In this document: positions 1 to 5,359 of the stretch, in pieces
Layout: the number at the start of each line of letters is the position of its first letter
How positions within the stretch are numbered: the first letter of the stretch is position 1
Assembly: GCA_004298915.1 (NCBI GenBank)
Contig: SCTE01000145.1
Location: 1 to 7,600 of the forward strand
Direction of reading: 5' to 3'
DNA length: 7,600 nt
From: Chloroflexota bacterium
GTDB taxonomy: Bacteria; Chloroflexota; Limnocylindria; Limnocylindrales; CSP1-4
Translations under genes and position numbers: made by a program
The notes under the pieces: model-generated
Database searches by the model: none
Seen by the model: the letters and a program-made list of their open reading frames with translations, nothing else
Told to the model about the DNA's origin: nothing

Positions 1-249
1 CCGGCCCAGACGTATCCGATCGCGGTCCGCGTCGAGGCCTACGACCGGACCGGCCTGCTGAGTGACATCACCCAGGTCGTGGCCGAGAACAAGGTCAACA
101 TCCTCGCGGCGTCGGTCGCGGTCGGTCCGGACCACGTCGCGGTTGTGCGGGCCACCCTCCAGGTCGCCTCGGTCAGCCAGCTCGCCCGGGTCATGGGCCG
201 GATCGAGCAGCTCAAGGATGTCCTGAGCGTCTCGCGCGACGTGGGTTAG
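1..249 (+). CDS. relA: RelA/SpoT-type (p)ppGpp synthetase/hydrolase, C-terminal ACT domain (5' truncated by window)
   Basis: Frame 1 is open from the left edge to a TAG at 247-249 and gives 82 residues. The peptide has the ACT-domain pattern found at the extreme C-terminus of long RelA/SpoT/Rel proteins: a first strand (IAVRVEAYDRTGLLSDIT), a helix (QVVAENKVNILA), a strand rich in Val (HVAVVRATLQV) and a closing helix and strand (QLARVMGRIEQL then VLSVSR). In the family this regulatory domain senses ribosome or amino-acid status and controls the N-terminal synthetase and hydrolase domains, which make and break (p)ppGpp. Those catalytic domains lie outside the window, so I cannot say whether this protein is bifunctional. 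The neighbouring hisS and aspS support the call, because rel next to hisS-aspS is a common order. The D-Tyr-tRNA deacylase gene (dtd) often found between them is absent. A long ACT-bearing protein of another kind is possible but less likely. Confidence 0.85.
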   Translation, partial: PAQTYPIAVRVEAYDRTGLLSDITQVVAENKVNILAASVAVGPDHVAVVRATLQVASVSQLARVMGRIEQLKDVLSVSRDVG

Positions 250-280
250 GCGCGCTCGCGCGCCGTGGGCTGAGCGCGCC
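249..280 (+). terminator. GC-rich hairpin at the relA stop codon, possible terminator
   Basis: A perfect 9-bp inverted repeat, GGCGCGCTC (249-257) and GAGCGCGCC (272-280), encloses a 14-nt loop and begins on the last base of the relA stop codon. There is no T-tract after it, so it is not a classic intrinsic terminator. It could act as a pause or RNA 3'-end stabiliser, or as a terminator of the T-less kind proposed for GC-rich bacteria. The first arm can alternatively pair with 259-264, giving a competing 6-bp hairpin with a CTCG tetraloop. Function is inferred only from structure and position. Confidence 0.4.
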
Positions 281-310
281 GTGCAACGTCGGCCAGGAAG
301 GTTCATGGCC

Positions 311-328
311 CTCGCCGCCATCGGCGAG
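311..328 (+). other. Perfect 7-bp hairpin with tetraloop in the relA-hisS gap
   Basis: CTCGCCG (311-317) and CGGCGAG (322-328) form a perfect stem around a 4-nt loop, CCAT. It lies about 40 bp upstream of the hisS promoter-like hexamer and is not followed by T residues. It could be part of the relA 3' UTR, an operator, or chance in GC-rich DNA. No T-box signature or other known riboswitch pattern is seen around it. Confidence 0.3.
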
Positions 329-366
329 CGTCGATCGAGGCCGGGATGAGGCTCCGCGGACCCGGC

Positions 367-372
367 TAGACT
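367..372 (+). promoter_or_regulatory. Candidate -10 element for leaderless hisS
   Basis: TAGACT matches the TAnnnT pattern of a housekeeping -10 box in otherwise GC-rich DNA. Exactly 7 nt separate it from the hisS ATG at 380, so transcription would start at or next to the A of the start codon. No Shine-Dalgarno-like purine run precedes the ATG, which agrees with a leaderless mRNA. I see no convincing -35 hexamer near 343-350. If real, hisS is transcribed independently of relA. Confidence 0.5.
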
Positions 373-379
373 GGCGTCG

Positions 380-1699
380 ATGCCCACCTTTCGCGCCCCT
401 CGGGGCACGCGTGACCTGTTGCCGGAGGACGCGGCGCGATTCCTGGACTTCGCGCGCGTTGCCCGGGACCTGACCGACCGCTACGGCTACCGGCCGATCG
501 AGACGCCGGTCTTCGAGCAGGCCGCGGTCTTCGAACGGGGAATCGGCGAGGTCACCGATGTCGTAGAGAAGGAACTCTTCCGGATCGCGCCGCGGACCGA
601 CGAGGCCGAGGCCTGGGCCCTGCGGCCGGAACCGACCGCCGGCATCGCGCGGGCCTACGTCCAGCACGGAATGAAGACCTGGCCCCAGCCGGTGCGGCTG
701 ACGACGATCGGACCGATGTTCCGGTACGACCGCCCACAGGCCGGGCGGTATCGCCAGTTCTGGCAGTTCGATGTCGAGGCGATCGGCGACCCCGGACCGG
801 CGATCGATGCCGAGATCATCGAACTCGGCACCAGGTTCTACGCCGAGGCGGGGGTGGCGGGCGTCGAGGTCCTCGTGAACTCCATCGGGGATGCGGCCTG
901 CCGCCCGAGGTACCTGCAGGCGCTCGGTCGCTACTACGCCGGGGTCGGCGAGGCGCTCCCGGCCGCGGAACGGGAGCGGCTCGGTCGGAACGCGCTCCGC
1001 CTGCTCGATTCCAAGGACCCGGCAATGGTGCCGATCAACGCGGCGGCACCCCGGATCACCGACCACCTGTGCGATGCCTGCTCGGAGCACTTTGCCGCCG
1101 TGCGCGCCCACCTCGAGGCCCTGGGCGTCCCGCACCGCGTGGAGGCGAGCCTCGTTCGCGGCCTCGACTACTACACCCGCACGGCGTTCGAGTTCTACGT
1201 CGCCGGACGGTCGGGCCAGCAACAGGCCCTCGGTGGCGGTGGTCGGTACGACGGCCTCATCGAACTCATGGGCGGGCAACCGACGCCGGGAATCGGGTTC
1301 GGCCTGGGCCTCGATCGCGTGGCCCTCGTCCTCGACGAGCAGGGTTCCGAGGCGAGCGGGGCGGGGGCCCGCGCGGTCGATGCCGCACGACGGCCTGATG
1401 CCGTGGTGGTCTCGGCGGATCCGGCCGATACCGTCGGCCGCCTCCAGGTCGCGACGCAGCTTCGGGCGAGCGGCCTGGCAGCACGGGCCGATCTCGGGGC
1501 CCGGAAGCTGGGACGGCAGATGGAGGCCGCCGCCCGTGACGGCGCCCATTTCGCCGTGATCCTCGGCGTCGAGCAGGCCGATGGCCAGGTCCAGCTCCGC
1601 GACCTGAAGGCCGGGACCCAGCGACTCGTTGCCCTGGCCGACCTTGGCCGCGAGGTCGGGCGGGCCGTCAAGCAGCACCGGCACGGTGACGCCGGCTGA
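380..1699 (+). CDS. hisS: Histidyl-tRNA synthetase (HisRS)
   Basis: A 439-residue protein that activates histidine with ATP and charges tRNA-His; cytoplasmic and expected to be a homodimer. Class II hallmarks appear in order. The N-terminus has GTRDLLPEDAARF (9-21), and motif 1 lies near residues 37-48. The ATP/histidine strand is LRPEPTAGIARAY (81-93). Motif 2 (about 105-136) contains TTIGPMFRYDRPQAGRYRQF and then DVEAIG. The histidine-binding loop is LVRGLDYYTRT (258-268), followed by GGGGRYDGL (285-293) and motif 3, GIGFGLGLDRV (304-314). A typical HisRS anticodon-binding domain fills about 338-430 (AVVVSADP, GLAARADLG, FAVILG). Length is normal for bacterial HisRS. One small departure is RPEPTA where RPEGTA is usual. 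The ATG at 380 gives the expected N-terminus just before APRGTRDLLP. aspS follows after 43 bp, the usual hisS-aspS pair. Confidence 0.97.
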   Translation: MPTFRAPRGTRDLLPEDAARFLDFARVARDLTDRYGYRPIETPVFEQAAVFERGIGEVTDVVEKELFRIAPRTDEAEAWALRPEPTAGIARAYVQHGMKTWPQPVRLTTIGPMFRYDRPQAGRYRQFWQFDVEAIGDPGPAIDAEIIELGTRFYAEAGVAGVEVLVNSIGDAACRPRYLQALGRYYAGVGEALPAAERERLGRNALRLLDSKDPAMVPINAAAPRITDHLCDACSEHFAAVRAHLEALGVPHRVEASLVRGLDYYTRTAFEFYVAGRSGQQQALGGGGRYDGLIELMGGQPTPGIGFGLGLDRVALVLDEQGSEASGAGARAVDAARRPDAVVVSADPADTVGRLQVATQLRASGLAARADLGARKLGRQMEAAARDGAHFAVILGVEQADGQVQLRDLKAGTQRLVALADLGREVGRAVKQHRHGDAG

Positions 1700-1727
1700 G
1701 CCCTGCGCTCCCATCCACGGCGCCCGA

Positions 1728-1733
1728 TACCAT
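1728..1733 (+). promoter_or_regulatory. Candidate -10 element for aspS
   Basis: TACCAT (TAnnnT pattern) sits 9 nt before the aspS ATG at 1743, inside the 43-bp hisS-aspS gap. A start 7-9 nt downstream would give an mRNA with a leader of 0-3 nt. No ribosome-binding site is visible in this gap. aspS could also be read through from hisS, so this may be an additional internal promoter. No clear -35 is seen. Confidence 0.35.
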
Positions 1734-1742
1734 GAGCCGGCC

Positions 1743-3614
1743 ATGACCGACGCTTCTGCCAGCCTCGCCACCTCGTACCGCACGCATACCTGCGGAGCCC
1801 TGCGCGCCACCGACGTCGGTGGCGACGTACGACTGGCAGGTTGGGTCCATCGGCGTCGGGACCACGGCCAGCTGATCTTCCTCGACCTTCGCGATCGCCA
1901 CGGGATCACCCAGGTCGTCATCGACGCGGCCGATGCGCCCGACGCGCACGCGGTCGCCTCGGCGGCACGCTCGGAGTACGTGGTCATGGTCGGTGGCACT
2001 GTTGCGGCACGCCTTCCGGGGACCGAGAACGCGAAGCTCCCGACCGGCGCGATCGAGGTCCAGGCGACGGCCTTCACGATCCTCAACGAGGCGAAGACGC
2101 CGCCGTTCTACATCAACGACCCGGACGCGCCGGTCGACGAGTCGCTGCGTCTGAAGTTCCGCTATCTGGATATCCGCCGCGATCCGATGCAGCAGCGGCT
2201 GCTCCTGCGCAGCCGCCTGGTGCAGTCGATTCGGGAGGTCCACCACGCCAACGGGTTCGTGGAGGTCGAGACCCCGAACCTGATCAAGTCCACTCCCGAG
2301 GGCGCCCGCGACTTCATCGTCCCGTCGCGGCTCCAGCCGGGCAGCGTCTACGCGCTGCCCCAGAGCCCGCAGCAGCTCAAGCAGCTGCTCATGGTCGCCG
2401 GGGTCGATCGCTACTTCCAGATCGCGCGCTGCTTCCGGGACGAGGACCTGCGCGGGGATCGCCAGCCGGAGTTCACCCAGCTCGACCTCGAGATGAGCTT
2501 CGTGGACGAGGCCGCGGTCATGGACTTCGTCGAGGCGATGACGATCGAGGTCACGAAGGCGGTCGTGCCGGACCGCCCGATCCAGGCGGTGCCGTTCCCG
2601 CGGTTCACGTACGACGAGGCCATCGAGCGCTACGGCTCGGACAAGCCGGACCTGCGGTTCGGGCTGGAGCTGGTGGACCTCGCCCCGGACCTCCGCAATG
2701 CGGACGGCGCTCCGTCGTCCGGTTTCCGGGTCTTCGACGAGGCGATTGCCGCCGGGAACCGGGTCAAGGCGATCGCGGTCCCCGGGCTCGCGGACGCGCC
2801 CCGGAGCCGGATCGACGAGCTGACCGAGACCGCGCGACGCTTTGGCGCAAAGGGCCTCGCCTACCTGGCGGTCGAGCCCGAAGGCACCATCAAGAGCCCC
2901 ATCCTCAAGTTCCTCGGCGAGGACCTGGCGGAGCGGCTGGCCGCGCGCGCCGGCGCGAACCCGGGGGACCTCGTCCTGATCGTGGCCGACACGACGGACG
3001 TTGCCAACGACGTCCTCGGGCGGTTGCGCGCCGACCTGGGTGTCCGCCTCGGCCTCGCGGATCCGAACGTGCTGGCGTACTGCTGGGTCCATCGGTTCCC
3101 GATGTACAAGTGGGACGAAGAAGGTGCCCGCTGGGACGCGACGCACAACCCGTTTTCCGGCGTGGTGCCCGAGGACGAGGTGCTCCTGACGACCGTGTCC
3201 GGCGACCCAACGCGGCCGTCGCGCGACGACCCGGCAGGACGCGCCCGGGCGATGCAGTACGACATCGCGCTGAATGGCTGGGAGCTCGGCGGGGGATCCG
3301 TTCGCATCTGGCGCCGCGACCTGCTGGAGCAGAGCTTCGCGCTCCAGGGCTACAGCGAGGGGCGGATGCGGAACATGTTCGGGGCGATCCTCGACGCCTT
3401 CGAGTACGGGGCGCCGCCCCACGGTGGCATCGCCCTCGGGATCGACCGCTGGGCAGCGCTGCTCGCGTACCAGACCAACATCCGCGAGGTCATGGCCTTC
3501 CCGAAGACCCAGTCCGGCAACGACCCGATGCTCGATGCCCCATCGGAGCCTGATCCGACGCAATACGCCGAGCTCGGGCTGAAGTTCGTCGGGCTTCCCG
3601 GCAAGCCTTCCTGA
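1743..3614 (+). CDS. aspS: Aspartyl-tRNA synthetase (AspRS), bacterial type, possibly non-discriminating
   Basis: A 623-residue class II synthetase that charges tRNA with aspartate in the cytoplasm. Residues 12-18 (YRTHTCG) are the usual N-terminus, which supports the ATG at 1743 although the frame stays open back to 1629. The OB-fold anticodon-binding domain (about 28-115) contains GWVHRRRDHG and IFLDLRDR. Motif 1 is GFVEVETPNL (171-180), followed by the flipping loop TPEGARDF (184-191) and QSPQQLKQLL. Motif 2 covers about 223-253 (RYFQIARCFRDEDLRGDRQ, PEFTQLDLEMSF). The bacterial GAD insertion domain lies at about 285-430, and motif 3 is GIALGIDRW (562-570). His41 in RRRDHG is the residue found in non-discriminating enzymes, which charge both tRNA-Asp and tRNA-Asn; E. 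coli has Leu there. The usual HHPF near 468 reads HNPF. It lies between hisS and the transporter, all on one strand. Confidence 0.97.
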   Translation: MTDASASLATSYRTHTCGALRATDVGGDVRLAGWVHRRRDHGQLIFLDLRDRHGITQVVIDAADAPDAHAVASAARSEYVVMVGGTVAARLPGTENAKLPTGAIEVQATAFTILNEAKTPPFYINDPDAPVDESLRLKFRYLDIRRDPMQQRLLLRSRLVQSIREVHHANGFVEVETPNLIKSTPEGARDFIVPSRLQPGSVYALPQSPQQLKQLLMVAGVDRYFQIARCFRDEDLRGDRQPEFTQLDLEMSFVDEAAVMDFVEAMTIEVTKAVVPDRPIQAVPFPRFTYDEAIERYGSDKPDLRFGLELVDLAPDLRNADGAPSSGFRVFDEAIAAGNRVKAIAVPGLADAPRSRIDELTETARRFGAKGLAYLAVEPEGTIKSPILKFLGEDLAERLAARAGANPGDLVLIVADTTDVANDVLGRLRADLGVRLGLADPNVLAYCWVHRFPMYKWDEEGARWDATHNPFSGVVPEDEVLLTTVSGDPTRPSRDDPAGRARAMQYDIALNGWELGGGSVRIWRRDLLEQSFALQGYSEGRMRNMFGAILDAFEYGAPPHGGIALGIDRWAALLAYQTNIREVMAFPKTQSGNDPMLDAPSEPDPTQYAELGLKFVGLPGKPS

Positions 3615-3630
3615 CGCCTCAGCCCTGAGC

Positions 3631-4560
3631 GTGTCCGCCCTGTACGACGCGATCGCGGCGCGGCCGCGGCTGGCCGCGCTGCTCGGTGCGTTCTGCATCG
3701 CGTTCTCGGGGATCTTCTACCGATATTCCGAGGTGTCGCCCTCGACGGTCACGTTCTTTCGATGTCTGTACGGGCTGCCGATCCTCATCCTCGTCGGGAT
3801 GCTGGAGCGGCGACGGCATGGCCCGATGGAGCGCCGGACGATCTACCTCGCGATCATCGCCGGCGTCTTCTTCGCCGGGGACCTTCTGACCTGGCACCAC
3901 GCTGTCGACTACGTCGGCGCGGGCCTCGCGACGGTCCTCGGCAACATGCAGGTTCTCGTCGTCGGGTTCGTGGCCTGGGCAATCCTCGGGGAGCGGCCGC
4001 CCAAGCCGGTGATCGCCGCCACGCCGATCGTCCTGCTCGGCGCCGTCCTCATCTCGGGCGTGATCGGCAAGGGCGCCTACGGCGCGAACCCGCCGCTCGG
4101 CGTGGCGATCGGGACGGCCACCGCGCTCTTCTATGCCGGCTACCTGCTCATCATCCGGCGCGGCACCAACGACGTCCGCCGTCCCGCGGGCCCCGTGGCG
4201 ATCGCCACAGCGTCGACCATGGCCGTCGCGCTGATCGAGGGACTCATCGTCGGCGACCTGAACCTCGTGCCGTCGTGGCCAAGCCACTTCTGGCTGATCC
4301 TCGTCGGCCTGACCTCGCAGTCGATCGGCTACCTGCTGATCTCGATGTCGCTGCCGCGCCTGCCCGCTGCCCTGGTCTCGATCATCCTCCTCGCCCAGCC
4401 GGTCGCCACCGTGCTCCTGGCGCGGGTCCTGCTCGCCGAGATCCCGTCGATCTTCCAGGCGGGCGGGGTCCTCCTGATCGTCGGGGGGATTGCCCTGGCC
4501 ACGATCCCGGTCGGGCGAATCCGCGATCGGGCTCGTGGCGCTCGCGCGCCGGCCGGCTGA
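3631..4560 (+). CDS. EamA/DMT-superfamily (drug/metabolite) transporter permease
   Basis: A 309-residue integral membrane protein with ten predicted helices, at roughly residues 13-30, 38-58, 70-88, 95-118, 128-145, 155-176, 188-208, 218-240, 244-268 and 275-294. They form two repeats of five, the EamA arrangement. Charged loops such as LERRRHGPMERR (58-69) and RRGTNDVRR (176-184) and a basic tail (RIRDRARGARA) suggest cytoplasmic sides. The fourth helix of each repeat, with the Pro and small residues before ER or AE at its end (LGERPP at 119-124, LLAEIP at 267-272), is typical. The family exports or imports small metabolites such as amino acids, nucleosides or drugs; the substrate here cannot be predicted. 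The GTG start at 3631 lies 16 bp after the aspS stop with no separate promoter-like hexamer or ribosome-binding site, so it is probably read from the aspS transcript. It ends 20 bp from the convergent next gene. Confidence 0.88.
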   Translation: MSALYDAIAARPRLAALLGAFCIAFSGIFYRYSEVSPSTVTFFRCLYGLPILILVGMLERRRHGPMERRTIYLAIIAGVFFAGDLLTWHHAVDYVGAGLATVLGNMQVLVVGFVAWAILGERPPKPVIAATPIVLLGAVLISGVIGKGAYGANPPLGVAIGTATALFYAGYLLIIRRGTNDVRRPAGPVAIATASTMAVALIEGLIVGDLNLVPSWPSHFWLILVGLTSQSIGYLLISMSLPRLPAALVSIILLAQPVATVLLARVLLAEIPSIFQAGGVLLIVGGIALATIPVGRIRDRARGARAPAG

Positions 4561-4580
4561 GCTCGGCCCCAGGGACCGGG

Positions 4581-5273
4581 TCAGGCGGCCCCGGGGTCGT
4601 CCACGCGCGCCGGTCCCTCGAGGGGCGCGTCATCGGCGAGTTCGGCGGTGGCCGCGCCCCAGTCGTGCGAGCCGGATGGCTCGGCGGGACCCTCGTAGGC
4701 CGGGAGCTCGCTGCGCGGCGTGTCACCGTCGATGGTCGTGCCCGGGTCACCGAGGTCGATCGTCCGCGCCGGAACGGACCCGGATCCAGCGAGCATCTCG
4801 ATCAGCTGGTCCGGCGTCGCCGTCGCCGGCAATCCGCGCAGTGCCTCGAGCGCGGTCAACGGCACGAGGGCGGGCCACCCGACCCGTCCATCGAAGCTCG
4901 GTCGGATCAGCGCGGTCGGGTCCGGGCCATGGCCTTCGACCATCGAGGTGATCGTCTCGGGCCCCACCCACGCCATCCGGGCCGGCCAGAAGAGCACGCC
5001 CGTGGTTCCACTGACCTCGCCGGTCGCCACCTCGATCCCCCGGACGAACTGGGCGACACGGCCCTGGTCCATCGGTGCGGGCGCCGCGAGCGTGACCGGT
5101 GCTCCGGCGAGCGCGGCGGCCATCGTGCCGTCGGGATCCGGGGCGATGACGACGATCGGGAGCGCGCCGCCGGACCACGCGGAATCGACGATCCGCCGGA
5201 CGCGTGGCACGCCCTCGGCGTCGGCCAGGGCGACTTCCGGGGTGATGGCCAGGATCACGGCGGCAACGGTCAT
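4581..5273 (-). CDS. MobA/MocA-like nucleotidyltransferase-fold protein, apparently lacking catalytic residues
   Basis: A 230-residue protein whose layout follows the NTP_transf_3 (MobA/MocA-like) fold. It has a first strand (VAAVILA, 3-9), a helix and strand (GVPRVRRIVDSAWSGG, then LPIVVIAPD), and a central strand (TGVLFWPA, 91-98) followed by VGPETITSMV. GRVGWPAL (129-136) stands where MocA has GRxGHPVL, and IDGDTP (181-186) where MocA has DxDTP. Active members transfer CMP or GMP to molybdopterin, or act on sugar phosphates. Here the glycine-rich LAAGxSxRMG...K loop is missing, with about six residues deleted after LAI, and the GDxP metal-binding Asp is replaced by PAR or nearby residues. 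It therefore looks catalytically inactive or changed in chemistry. Residues about 187-230 are an acidic, Ala/Pro-rich tail. The ATG at 5273 is the only good start. It is convergent with the transporter, divergent from typA, and stands alone as a transcript. Family assignment is from pattern only. Confidence 0.65.
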   Translation of the reverse strand: MTVAAVILAITPEVALADAEGVPRVRRIVDSAWSGGALPIVVIAPDPDGTMAAALAGAPVTLAAPAPMDQGRVAQFVRGIEVATGEVSGTTGVLFWPARMAWVGPETITSMVEGHGPDPTALIRPSFDGRVGWPALVPLTALEALRGLPATATPDQLIEMLAGSGSVPARTIDLGDPGTTIDGDTPRSELPAYEGPAEPSGSHDWGAATAELADDAPLEGPARVDDPGAA

Positions 5274-5282
5274 GGGACGGTG

Positions 5283-5288
5283 ATCCTA
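5283..5288 (-). promoter_or_regulatory. Candidate extended -10 for the nucleotidyltransferase-like gene
   Basis: On the minus strand, TAGGAT is preceded directly by TGC, giving an extended -10 pattern (TGnTAnnnT). It ends 9 nt before the ATG at 5273. No Shine-Dalgarno sequence intervenes, so the mRNA would have essentially no leader. It shares the 86-bp divergent gap with the typA promoter candidate. Confidence 0.5.
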
Positions 5289-5343
5289 GCAGTGCCCGAC
5301 GCCCGCAGCGATCGGCGCGGACCGCCGTTCGACGAGGGTGTGC

Positions 5344-5349
5344 GACAAT
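5344..5349 (+). promoter_or_regulatory. Candidate extended -10 for typA
   Basis: GACAAT, preceded by TGC, differs from the TGnTAnAAT extended -10 only in its first base (G for T). It ends 10 nt before the typA ATG at 5360. The intervening bases, CCGCCGGCCC, contain no ribosome-binding site, so a leaderless or near-leaderless message is inferred. No good -35 is seen at the usual spacing. Confidence 0.35.
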
Positions 5350-5359
5350 CCGCCGGCCC

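Noticed and set aside
281..379. A T-box riboswitch upstream of hisS
   Set aside because: T-boxes often control hisS-aspS in Firmicutes, but no T-box consensus (AGGGTGGnACCGCG-like) is present, and the promoter-like hexamer leaves no room for a leader.
1732..1734. An ATG just before the aspS start
   Set aside because: It is 11 bp upstream of 1743 and so out of frame with aspS.
1629..1742. An upstream extension of aspS by 38 residues
   Set aside because: It overlaps the 3' end of hisS, and the extra residues do not match the AspRS N-terminus, which begins shortly before YRTHTCG. The ATG at 1743 also has the promoter-like hexamer at the right distance.
212..2086. A 624-residue open frame on the minus strand opposite hisS and the start of aspS
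   Set aside because: It is antisense to hisS, which has every HisRS motif. Its translation shows no family motif, and long antisense frames are expected opposite genes with G/C-ending codons.
1668..3698. A 676-residue open frame on the minus strand opposite aspS
   Set aside because: It is fully antisense to a complete AspRS and has an Arg/Val/Asp/Glu-rich translation without recognisable domains; it reflects codon bias on the other strand.
4561..4600. A terminator between the convergent transporter and the nucleotidyltransferase-like gene
   Set aside because: Only a 5-bp CCGGG/CCCGG pairing is found, partly inside the coding end of the minus-strand gene and without a T-tract; this is too weak in such GC-rich DNA.
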